A program made the position numbers and the translations under genes. DNA of 64,000 bases from Pseudomonas sp. CCI4.2 (GTDB lineage: Bacteria; Pseudomonadota; Gammaproteobacteria; Pseudomonadales; Pseudomonadaceae), in the NCBI RefSeq assembly GCF_034350045.1, contig NZ_CP133781.1:3954501-4018500 (forward strand). The letters are read 5' to 3'. Positions 8,663 through 15,969 of this stretch are shown here, piece by piece. The first letter of the stretch is position 1, and the number at the start of each line of letters is the position of its first letter. Below the pieces are notes generated by a model, which worked only from the letters and a program-made list of their open reading frames with translations, was not told where the DNA came from and did not search any database.

Positions 8663-8916
8663 GCGTTTAGCGCCATTTGTCGGCTGATTTGCGACCGATC
8701 ATCAATCTTGACGGAGAACTGACAGGTAACTCGTTGTCATTAGCAGTAAGATCGCCCTATCAGCGCTGATGTGAAAATTATGTCGGCAACTTTAAAACTT
8801 AATTTCAAGCGTTTGGCCCGGCTTATGCATTATTTGTCTGGCAGCTACTCTTAACTTAGTCAGCGCGAACAGCGTTAAACGGTGCGGAGCGCGGAAACTC
8901 GCAGCGGACTGCACAC

Positions 8917-9993
8917 GTGGATGATATGGATCAACAAAGGTGGGGCCTGGCGATGGTGCGTCTTTGTGCGGTGTTAGTGATTTGCCTCTTTACAAGCCTG
9001 ATTTCGGTGCAAGCCGAAGCAGCTGAATATTTGAGCGCGGGCTTTCATCGGCTGACGTTCCTTGATCCCTTGGATCTCCAGCCGATGCAGGCAATTGCCT
9101 TCTATCCTTCCACCGCCGAAAAGAAGACCCACCGGGTCGACGGGTACTTGGTAGAAGCGACTGAAGACGCTGATATCGCCATGGGTCGATTCCCGATGCT
9201 GATGCTGTCCCACGGTAATACCGGGACGCCTCTGGCCCTGCATGACCTGGCCACGTCTTTGGCCCGAAAAGGGTTCGTTGTGGTCGCCGTGATTCATCCT
9301 GGCGACAACTACCTTGACCACAGCCGTCTGGGCAGCCTGAGTAATCTTTACGGGCGGCCATTGCAGATTTCCGAAGCAATCACCGCCGCGCTGGCCGATC
9401 CAATGTTGTCCACGTATGTCGATGCTCAGCGAGTGGGCGTGATCGGTTATTCAGCCGGTGGCGAAACCGCGTTAATCCTCGCCGGGGCTCAACCTGATTT
9501 GCAGCGTCTGCGTAAATATTGTGCGGAGCGTCCGCAGGACAAAGATGCGTGCAAGACTCAAGGTGAATTGATTGTTGACCGGGATGATCTGCGCCCGGAG
9601 GCAGACCCACGGGTCGGAGCATTGATGCTGATGGCACCCCTGAGCTTAATGTTCGGCCGCCACGCGCTGGCCGAGGTGCATGTGCCGGTGTTGATGTACA
9701 GCGGCGACGGCGATCAATTGCTCGCACTGGACAAAAATGCTCAGGCATTGGCGCGCCAATTGCCCCAGGCGCCTGAATTCAAGCTGTTGCCGGGCGCTGG
9801 GCATTTTGTCTTCCTCGCACCGTGCACGGATGAGCAGCAAGCGACCCAAGCGATTTTGTGTACCGATGCTGAAGGCGTAGACCGGTTGGACATTCATCGC
9901 AACTTGACGGCCGACGCCGTACGGTTCTTTGGTGAAACCATAGGGCAGCCGAGTCAGGAAGGTATGCAGACGGCGCATCAGGAACAGGAATAA
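8917..9993 (+). CDS. Secreted alpha/beta hydrolase, dienelactone-hydrolase/PAF-acetylhydrolase-like
   Basis: 358 residues from 8917; the ATG at 8953 (MVRLCAVLVICLF...) begins directly with a signal peptide and may be the true start, as neither has a strong ribosome site. Mature protein starts after AEA near residue 36. The catalytic triad is visible: GYSAGG nucleophile elbow (Ser about residue 178), Asp in YSGDGDQ (about 266) and His in GAGHFVF (about 290); PMLMLSHGNTG supplies the oxyanion hole. Four or more Cys in the C-terminal half (KYC, DAC, APC, LC) suit periplasmic disulfides. Substrate unknown; an ester is likely. Confidence 0.8.
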   Translation: MDDMDQQRWGLAMVRLCAVLVICLFTSLISVQAEAAEYLSAGFHRLTFLDPLDLQPMQAIAFYPSTAEKKTHRVDGYLVEATEDADIAMGRFPMLMLSHGNTGTPLALHDLATSLARKGFVVVAVIHPGDNYLDHSRLGSLSNLYGRPLQISEAITAALADPMLSTYVDAQRVGVIGYSAGGETALILAGAQPDLQRLRKYCAERPQDKDACKTQGELIVDRDDLRPEADPRVGALMLMAPLSLMFGRHALAEVHVPVLMYSGDGDQLLALDKNAQALARQLPQAPEFKLLPGAGHFVFLAPCTDEQQATQAILCTDAEGVDRLDIHRNLTADAVRFFGETIGQPSQEGMQTAHQEQE

Positions 9994-10014
9994 TCAAGGT
10001 CCTTCAAGCTGATC

Positions 10015-10141
10015 GCAGCCTTCGGCAGCTCCTACAGAAATCTGCGCATCGCTAAGCTGTGGGACCGAATTCATTCGGGAAGGCAGCAACGCGGTATTGC
10101 GACAGACGAGGCGCCTGCTTGCCGAATAAATTCGGCCCTAC
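10015..10141. repeat. REP-like palindrome cluster, copy A
   Basis: Contains GCCTTCGGCAGCTCCTACAG (from 10019), then a CCGAAT-TC-ATTCGG dyad at 10065-10078 inside GTGGGACCGAATTCATTCGG, and a second dyad GCCGAAT-AA-ATTCGGC at 10121-10136 in the opposite sense. The same units recur near 41.8 kb and 47.2 kb. It lies between convergent genes, a common place for Pseudomonas REP/BIME elements. Confidence 0.8.
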
Positions 10142-10159
10142 GGTGATCGGGTAGGTGCA

Positions 10160-10816
10160 TCACGCGCTAATCAGCGATCTCAGGTAATCCCCAAAACCAC
10201 CCACGGCACGACTATCAAGTCGGGTGCTGGTGGTTACTTGCGGCCCGCAACTCCAGGCGATCCGCGCGCCGCATAACTCCAGGTGCTGAACAAGGGTCAC
10301 GTCTTCATGGCAGGCCAGCGGCGGAAAGCCCCCGGCACGGAGGTAGGCTGTCGCGCTGATGCCCAGGTTGGCGCCGTGGATATGGCGATGCCCGTCGCGA
10401 TTTTGATAGCCTTGCTGGTAGCGAATTTGCGCTTCGAGCGCAATCTCTGCGTGCCAGTGACCGGGCGTCACCGTGCCGCACACCGCGTCGGCTCCGAGCG
10501 CTAATTGTTGCACCAGCCAGTCCTCGGCAACGGTGCTGTCGGCATCGGTGCAGGCGATCCAGCGCGCGCCTTGTTCAAGCAACATCCGGGCGCCTGCAGC
10601 ACGGGCCAAACCGACGTTGCGCACGGTCAATGCCAAGGTTGAAACCCCAAAACTCTCAGCGATAGTCGCCGAACCGTCGGTGCAGCTGTCCAGCACCGCC
10701 AGCACCAGCACGGCTTCGCCATTGAGCGCCGCGTGCTGACTGGCCGACTGCACGGTTTGCAGGCACAGGCTCAAGAGTTGTTCTTCGTTATGGACGGGGA
10801 TCAGGACTCCGATCAT
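10160..10816 (-). CDS. Family 2 glycosyltransferase
   Basis: 218 residues, GT-A fold. MIGVLIPVHNEEQLL at the N-terminus binds nucleotide-sugar, ACTDADS (about residue 90) is the DxD metal site, and HEDVTLVQHL (about residue 172) matches the GT2 acceptor/catalytic ED motif. There is no membrane segment, so the product is cytosolic or peripheral. It is the last gene of the minus-strand run that begins at glgA and overlaps the methyltransferase stop by ATGA (10813-10816). Donor and acceptor are unknown; the neighbours suggest it works on a small modified glycolipid or sugar rather than a long polymer (inference). Confidence 0.85.
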   Translation of the reverse strand: MIGVLIPVHNEEQLLSLCLQTVQSASQHAALNGEAVLVLAVLDSCTDGSATIAESFGVSTLALTVRNVGLARAAGARMLLEQGARWIACTDADSTVAEDWLVQQLALGADAVCGTVTPGHWHAEIALEAQIRYQQGYQNRDGHRHIHGANLGISATAYLRAGGFPPLACHEDVTLVQHLELCGARIAWSCGPQVTTSTRLDSRAVGGFGDYLRSLISA

Positions 10817-11412
10817 CGCAAACCTTCCTTTTCAGCCACTGATATCGGATCGCGGCTCCAAACGTCCAGCAGAAAATCCTTTTCCTGATGGGCAAATAGC
10901 CGATGCATTGGCAGCCGCTCTTGCAGCCGCTGATGGACTTGCTGCGCAGTTTGCGGGCAGCCCTCGATGGGCAAGCACCAATGGCAGGCGAGCAGTTGGC
11001 CGTCGGGAGCCAGCGAGGTAAGGGCGCGGTCGATCCATTGGTCCAGGTCAAGGGGGTCAAGGTAGTAACCCAACTCACTGAACACAATCAAATCAAAGGT
11101 TTCCTCGGGCCAATCGTAGGGCAACCGGGCGTGAAGCACTTGAGCATGCTCAACCCCCTGTAACCGCTGCTTGGCGAGACCCACGGCAGTTAACGACGTG
11201 TCGCAAATCAGCAAATGATCACAGCGAGTTGCCAGTGCGGCACTGAGTTCACCGTTGGCGCAGCCAGGTTCGAAAATGGCTGAGTAGTGTTCACGCGGCA
11301 AGGCGGCCAGGGTGAGGGCGCGTTTACGGCGCTCGTACCAGCGCTGTTTGAATGCCCAGGGGTCATCGTTGCCATCAAACAGTTGCTCGAAATAACTGTC
11401 GGCGACGCTCAC
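10813..11412 (-). CDS. NodS-like SAM-dependent methyltransferase
   Basis: 199 residues. The N-terminal SYFEQLFDGNDDPWAFKQRW is typical of the NodS family (Pfam NodS), followed by motif I FEPGCANGELSAAL (about residues 47-60), an acidic end of beta-2 (ICDTSL) and motif LIVFSELGYYLD (about 108-119). Rhizobial NodS N-methylates the deacetylated glucosamine of Nod factor precursors; whether this protein uses an amine is unknown. Both ends overlap neighbours by four bases (11409-11412 and 10813-10816), which indicates coupled translation with the PIG-L deacetylase and the GT2. Confidence 0.85.
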   Translation of the reverse strand: MSVADSYFEQLFDGNDDPWAFKQRWYERRKRALTLAALPREHYSAIFEPGCANGELSAALATRCDHLLICDTSLTAVGLAKQRLQGVEHAQVLHARLPYDWPEETFDLIVFSELGYYLDPLDLDQWIDRALTSLAPDGQLLACHWCLPIEGCPQTAQQVHQRLQERLPMHRLFAHQEKDFLLDVWSRDPISVAEKEGLR

Positions 11413-12176
11413 AGGAACACCACTTCAAACGGTTGCAGCAATCGCTCTAGCACATTGGCGGTCAGCACCGGCGGCAGGCCAATGTCGGGGTCGCCTTGTA
11501 ACTGGCTGGCAAAGGCGTGGGCCGCATGACGTTTTCGGGCGATGGTCATCGGGTCCAGCAGGATTTTTCGTGCACGGGGCCAAGGAATGAGCTCATCTTC
11601 AGGCTGTGCCCAATGCCAGGCCCATATCGGTACCTGATGACACGGGGCACCGACATTTTCGGCAGCCCGCAGGGTCGCGCGTCCGGTGGCATCGTGATCA
11701 CTGTGGCCGTCGTGATCCCACGTGACAAAGACAACATCGGTCGGGCGCAGGTAACGTTCGATGAACCTGCTAAGGGCGTGTTCGTCTCGTGCAATGGCGC
11801 TGTCCCTGAAACCGCCACGAATCCATTGCAGGCGGTGCAATGGCAGGTCGAGGCGCCGCAGCGCTTCGGCGGATTCCTGAGGCCGTATGACCGCCAGACG
11901 CTCCATCGGCCAAGTGTGTGAACCAGGGTGGCTGGCGCTGCCATCGGTCACCGAAATAAGCTGCATAGCACGGCCCAATTGCGCCAGCTGTTGCATCAGA
12001 CCGCCGAAGCCCAAGACCTCATCATCCGGGTGGGGGGCGACAATCACCGCTCTGGAACCCACCGGAACCAGGAGTTCGGCACTCATTACCGGAAGTCGCG
12101 CCAGGCTTTTCGAGTGATTCCACGTCTGCAACGACGTGCCCTCGCCAACAATTAAATTTACGCTCACAGACCCCAC
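11409..12176 (-). CDS. PIG-L/LmbE-family deacetylase
   Basis: 255 residues. The family zinc/catalytic motif is AVIVAPHPDDEVLGFGG (about residues 43-59: His, Asp, Asp), and HDGHSDHDATGRATL (about 154-168) supplies the third metal His and associated residues. PIG-L enzymes remove N-acetyl groups from GlcNAc-linked small molecules (GlcNAc-PI, GlcNAc-inositol, teicoplanin-type glycans). No signal peptide, so it is cytosolic. The start overlaps the acyl-CoA-dehydrogenase-like gene by 13 bases; an internal start is possible. Context with GT2 and methyltransferase suggests deacetylation of an amino sugar or an acylated amine. Confidence 0.88.
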   Translation of the reverse strand: MGSVSVNLIVGEGTSLQTWNHSKSLARLPVMSAELLVPVGSRAVIVAPHPDDEVLGFGGLMQQLAQLGRAMQLISVTDGSASHPGSHTWPMERLAVIRPQESAEALRRLDLPLHRLQWIRGGFRDSAIARDEHALSRFIERYLRPTDVVFVTWDHDGHSDHDATGRATLRAAENVGAPCHQVPIWAWHWAQPEDELIPWPRARKILLDPMTIARKRHAAHAFASQLQGDPDIGLPPVLTANVLERLLQPFEVVFL

Positions 12177-13240
12177 ATCCTTGTCGGCTGACGGCCAACG
12201 TCTGACTCACTGTCCAGTGAGTGGTTGGTGAATGAATCACTGGTGAGTTGCCCAAGCGCAGCGAGGTCGCGTTCGGCATGGCTTTGGCGCAGGAACACCG
12301 GTAGATCGGCGCTCAAGCGCGCAAAGTGCGATTCCTTGCAATAGGGGCCGGCGCCCAACGCCCGGCCAACGTGGAGAATCACCAATTCGGCAGTGGCTTC
12401 GACCACCGCCCGACTGCGCCGCGCCACGTGTTCGGCATTGGCGGTTGGTTGATCGTCAAGGTATTGAGCGCTGTCGCGCAACACGCTCGCCGCGCTGTGC
12501 AATGCGCTATCGACCGCCCCCAGATGCGCCAAAGAATGAGGTTCTGCGTGTTTATTGGCCTGTACCAACAAGCGGCTCGCCAGCGCATTGGCCGCCCCGT
12601 ACCAGCAGGCTGCAATGCCTATTGCGCCGTGCCAAAATCCTGATCGCGTCAGGTACTGTCCTGAAGAACCTATTCGATAGCCCTGCGCTCGTTCGAATTG
12701 CACTTCCACGCTGCCAGTGGCGCCCATGCCCACGGCACGCCATCCCTCGGTTGTAATCCTGACGCCGGGTTGATTGAGGGCGACAGCCACGAGCTGCTGC
12801 CGATTCTGCTCATCCCACGCGGTTATTAATGCATGGCTGAGTACGGCTGCGCCGGAACACCACGCCTTGCGGCCGTCCAGCCGCACGGGTTGTCCGTCAG
12901 TGTGATCACCGGCGTCGCCGTCGGCCGTGATGGAAACCTTGGCCTGGGGCGGTTCGGCTGCCCACATGCCCCAGGTACTGCTGGCTGAAGGCGGCGGGGC
13001 ACCCAACTCGGTCATGATCGCTAAGGCGTCGGTGTGCCCTTCATACAGCTTGCACAGGCCCAGGTCATGACCCGCCACACAGGCCAAGCCCCGCCAGCGC
13101 TCAAGGGTTTGCCCGCCGGCGGGCAGCGGAAGATGATCGAGTCCTTCATGCACGAGCGCCTGCAAGCACTCGCCGAGCGCTTTCGCATCGGCATAACCGT
13201 GCTTGCGCCAGCCGAGGAACTCGCCGAGCGCTTGGTTCAT
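12164..13240 (-). CDS. Acyl-CoA-dehydrogenase-like flavoprotein, coupled to glgX
   Basis: 358 residues, slightly shorter than the usual 380-400. A helical N-terminal domain, a central beta domain (SSTWGMWAAEPPQAKVSI, DGRKAWCSGAAVLSHALITA, GVRITTEGWRAVGMGATGSVEVQF) and a helical C-terminal domain (LAHLGAVDSALHSAASVLRDSAQ) match the fold. The common glutamate base is not evident at the position I expect. The start overlaps the glgX stop as ATGA (13237-13240), so it is translated from the glgX message. Substrate unknown; it may oxidise an acyl or amine group carried on a small molecule rather than serve beta-oxidation. Confidence 0.75.
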   Translation of the reverse strand: MNQALGEFLGWRKHGYADAKALGECLQALVHEGLDHLPLPAGGQTLERWRGLACVAGHDLGLCKLYEGHTDALAIMTELGAPPPSASSTWGMWAAEPPQAKVSITADGDAGDHTDGQPVRLDGRKAWCSGAAVLSHALITAWDEQNRQQLVAVALNQPGVRITTEGWRAVGMGATGSVEVQFERAQGYRIGSSGQYLTRSGFWHGAIGIAACWYGAANALASRLLVQANKHAEPHSLAHLGAVDSALHSAASVLRDSAQYLDDQPTANAEHVARRSRAVVEATAELVILHVGRALGAGPYCKESHFARLSADLPVFLRQSHAERDLAALGQLTSDSFTNHSLDSESDVGRQPTRMWGL

Positions 13241-15435
13241 GCTTGTTCTTCGTGATGGAGTTCAAACAGCAACAAGGACCGCGGTGTAACGGCGTACTGC
13301 GTTCCGAAAGGAAGTTGATCGTCGCCACGCGTGTCGGGCTGGTTGGTATCGACCAGCAAGGTCCAATAAACGCCTTCGGGCACTTCGGGCAAGGTGAAGT
13401 TGACCTCCTCGTGGTGTGAATTGACCACCAGCATTAACGTGGCATCGGCACCGGGGCGGCGGATACCGGTCACTTGCGCGCGGCCGTCCATGAGCATCCC
13501 GAGGCAACGGCCATTGCCGTCTTCCCACTGCTCGATGGTCATTTCGCTGCCAGTCGGGGCGAGCCAGGTCACGTCCTTGACGCCGATTTCTTCGTTGTAC
13601 TCACCTACCAGGAAACGTCCACGACGCAGAATCGGGTAACTGTGGCGCAACTTGATCAGGCGTCGAACAAACTTGAGCAACGATTTGCCGTCTTCATCCA
13701 GGTCCCAATTGACCCAGCCGATCTCGCTGTCTTGGCAGTAGGCGTTGTTGTTACCGTGTTGAGTGCGGGCAAATTCATCCCCGGCCACAACCATTGGTGT
13801 GCCTTGGGAGAACAGCAGGGTGGCGAAGAAGTTACGCATTTGCCGCAGACGCAGGGCGTTGATTTCAGGGTCATCGGTCGGCCCTTCAACGCCGTGGTTC
13901 CAGGACAGGTTGTTGTTGCTGCCGTCCTGATTGTTTTCATCGTTGTCTTCGTTGTGCTTGTCGTTGTAGGACACAAGGTCGTGCAACGTGAAGCCATCAT
14001 GGGCGGTGATGAAGTTGACCGAGGCAAAGGTGCTGCGCCCGCGCTGATTGAACATCTGCCCGGACGCCGTCATCCGAGCTGCAAAGTCGGACAGTTGGGC
14101 TTCGTCGCCTTTCCAGAAGGCGCGCACTGTGTCGCGAAACTTGTCGTTCCATTCCATCCAGCCCGGTGGGAAGCCGCCGACTTGATAACCGCCGGGGCCA
14201 CAGTCCCAAGGTTCGGCAATCATTTTCACTTGGCGCAGCACGGGGTCCTGGCGGCAGGCCACCAAGAAGCTGTGGCGCTCGTCAAAACCATCGTGGTAAC
14301 GGCCAAGAATGGTGGCGAGGTCAAAGCGGAAGCCATCGACATGCATCTCAGTGGCCCAATAGCGCAGGGAATCGGTGACCATTTGCAACACGCACGGGTG
14401 GCTGAGATCCAGGGTGTTACCGGTCCCGGAATCGTTGATGTAGAAGCGCTTGTCGTCGGGCATCAGGCGATAGTATGAGGCGTTATCGATACCGCGCATG
14501 GACAGGGTCGGGCCTAGCTCGTTGCCTTCGGCGGTGTGGTTGTAAACCACGTCCAGAATGACTTCGAGGCCGGCATCGTGCAGGTGGGCAATCATTTCCT
14601 TGAACTCGGCAATCTTGCCGTGAGCCAAGTAGCGCGGGTCTGGGGCAAAAAAGGCGATGCTGTTGTACCCCCAGTAATTGGTCATGCCTTTTTGCAACAA
14701 ATGCTGGTCGTTGACGAACGCATGGATCGGCAGCAACTCGACGGAGGTTACCCCGAGTTTGCGGATGTGCTCGATAACCTCGTCGTTTCTCAGCCCGGAG
14801 AATGTACCGCGCAAGTCTTCAGGGACGGCCGGATGGCGCATGGTGAAACCGCGGACGTGGGTTTCATAAATGATGGTTTTATCCCACGGCACGTTGACCC
14901 GCTGGTCGCGGCCCCAGGTATAAGCAGGGTCGATGACCTTGCTTTTGGGTACAAAGGGCGCGCTGTCACGCTCGTCGAAGCTCAGGTCACCGTCTTCGTG
15001 ACCGATGGTGTAACCGAATAAGGCTTCAGACCATTTCAGTTGGCCGACCAGCTGTTTTGCGTAGGGGTCGATCAACAGTTTGTTGTGATTGAAACGATGG
15101 CCGTTCTGCGGGTCGTAAGGACCATAAACGCGATAGCCGTAGATCAACCCTGGATGGGCGTCGGGCAGGTAACCATGAAAAATTTCATCGGTGTATTCCG
15201 GCAGCTCGATACGCTCAAGTTCCACTTCACCGCTGGAGTCGAACAGGCACAGCTCCACTTTGGTGGCATTGGCCGAGAACAGCGCGAAGTTGACCCCGAG
15301 GCCATCCCAATTAGCGCCCAGTGGGAAGGGCAGCCCTTCACGGATTCGTGAGGTTACTTGTTCAGTACTGTCTTTGGGTGACGGCTGTTGTTTAGCGTCT
15401 TGATCTTTTGCTGCCTTGGCGTGTGACGTACTCAT
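13237..15435 (-). CDS. glgX: Glycogen debranching enzyme GlgX
   Basis: 732 residues from ATG 15435, which has GCAGGGA eight bases upstream; ATG 15441 is too close to that site. A Lys/Gln-rich leader of about 30 residues precedes a CBM48-type domain (about 35-130) and the GH13_11 barrel. Catalytic residues are in DGFRFDLATIL (nucleophile Asp), KMIAEPWD (acid/base Glu) and TAHDGFTLHD (stabiliser). The enzyme cuts alpha-1,6 branches of glycogen limit dextrin. It is separated from the DUF2934 gene by about 155 bases and followed by four overlapping genes of unrelated chemistry. Confidence 0.95.
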   Translation of the reverse strand: MSTSHAKAAKDQDAKQQPSPKDSTEQVTSRIREGLPFPLGANWDGLGVNFALFSANATKVELCLFDSSGEVELERIELPEYTDEIFHGYLPDAHPGLIYGYRVYGPYDPQNGHRFNHNKLLIDPYAKQLVGQLKWSEALFGYTIGHEDGDLSFDERDSAPFVPKSKVIDPAYTWGRDQRVNVPWDKTIIYETHVRGFTMRHPAVPEDLRGTFSGLRNDEVIEHIRKLGVTSVELLPIHAFVNDQHLLQKGMTNYWGYNSIAFFAPDPRYLAHGKIAEFKEMIAHLHDAGLEVILDVVYNHTAEGNELGPTLSMRGIDNASYYRLMPDDKRFYINDSGTGNTLDLSHPCVLQMVTDSLRYWATEMHVDGFRFDLATILGRYHDGFDERHSFLVACRQDPVLRQVKMIAEPWDCGPGGYQVGGFPPGWMEWNDKFRDTVRAFWKGDEAQLSDFAARMTASGQMFNQRGRSTFASVNFITAHDGFTLHDLVSYNDKHNEDNDENNQDGSNNNLSWNHGVEGPTDDPEINALRLRQMRNFFATLLFSQGTPMVVAGDEFARTQHGNNNAYCQDSEIGWVNWDLDEDGKSLLKFVRRLIKLRHSYPILRRGRFLVGEYNEEIGVKDVTWLAPTGSEMTIEQWEDGNGRCLGMLMDGRAQVTGIRRPGADATLMLVVNSHHEEVNFTLPEVPEGVYWTLLVDTNQPDTRGDDQLPFGTQYAVTPRSLLLFELHHEEQA

Positions 15436-15514
15436 AAACATTCCCTGCGGTTTGATGCTTTCTGAAACGCGGCCGAATTCGTCACCGCCGGGCGTCAGAA
15501 GCCCTAATGTGGGT

Positions 15515-15536
15515 GGTTAGTTCAATTGGAACTACC
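15515..15536. other. Hairpin between the DUF2934 gene and glgX
   Basis: TAGTTC (15518-15523) pairs with GAACTA (15529-15534), with flanking GG/CC adding pairs. It lies in the only sizeable gap (about 160 bases) of the glg/tre run. It might be an RNA-processing or partial-termination site; there is no T-tract. Confidence 0.3.
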
Positions 15537-15595
15537 GCAGGTTAATCGGCGGTTAAACCGATGCCTGCGGTCATACGCTTCGCGCCGGTAATCGG

Positions 15596-15952
15596 TCAGG
15601 TCGCGGACGGTTTACGCGGTGCACTGGGTTTCTTCGCCGTTGAGGCTACCGGTGCGGCCACCGGAGTAGATGCCGGAGCCGCCGTTGTTTTGGGCGCTGG
15701 CTTGGAAGCCGCTTTTGCGACGGGCTTGGCTGCGGGCTTAGGGGCCATAGGCTTAGCATCACCGGCACCGTCAACCTTGGGCAATTTGGGCTTGGCAGTC
15801 TTGCGCACATCCTTTTTGTCTGGCGCCAGAGCTTCCGCTTCGGCCAGTTTGCGGGCCATTTCCCAATGGCGCTCTTCCTGGCCGTCAGGTTGCCCTTCAG
15901 ACTCCCAGATTTGGTACGCAAATTCCCGAACACGTTTCTCGTCGGCACTCAT
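15596..15952 (-). CDS. DUF2934 protein with Ala/Pro/Lys-rich tail
   Basis: 118 residues. Residues 1-40 (EKRVREFAYQIWESEGQPDGQEERHWEMARKL) match DUF2934, a short helical module found in Pseudomonas and rhizobia, function unknown. From about residue 45 on, the chain is almost only Ala, Pro, Lys, Thr and Ser, like the tails of histone H1-like bacterial proteins. GGGAG lies seven bases before the start and the gene begins 17 bases after treY, so it belongs to the operon. The basic tail suggests binding to nucleic acid or an anionic polymer; this is inference. Confidence 0.75.
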   Translation of the reverse strand: MSADEKRVREFAYQIWESEGQPDGQEERHWEMARKLAEAEALAPDKKDVRKTAKPKLPKVDGAGDAKPMAPKPAAKPVAKAASKPAPKTTAAPASTPVAAPVASTAKKPSAPRKPSAT

Positions 15953-15969
15953 CTCGGCACTCCCAGGTA

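Noticed and set aside
8777-8854. 24-codon ORF before the alpha/beta hydrolase gene.
   Set aside because: No ribosome site and no coupling to the next gene; chance frame.
13474-14478. Long antisense frame of 334 codons opposite glgX, and similar long frames opposite treY, mexE, the hybrid kinase and others.
   Set aside because: They mirror GC-rich codon use of clearly identified genes on the other strand and show no domains.
15515-15536. Terminator before glgX that would end the glgA-treY transcript.
   Set aside because: The stem is short and lacks a T-run on the minus strand, so readthrough to glgX is more likely.
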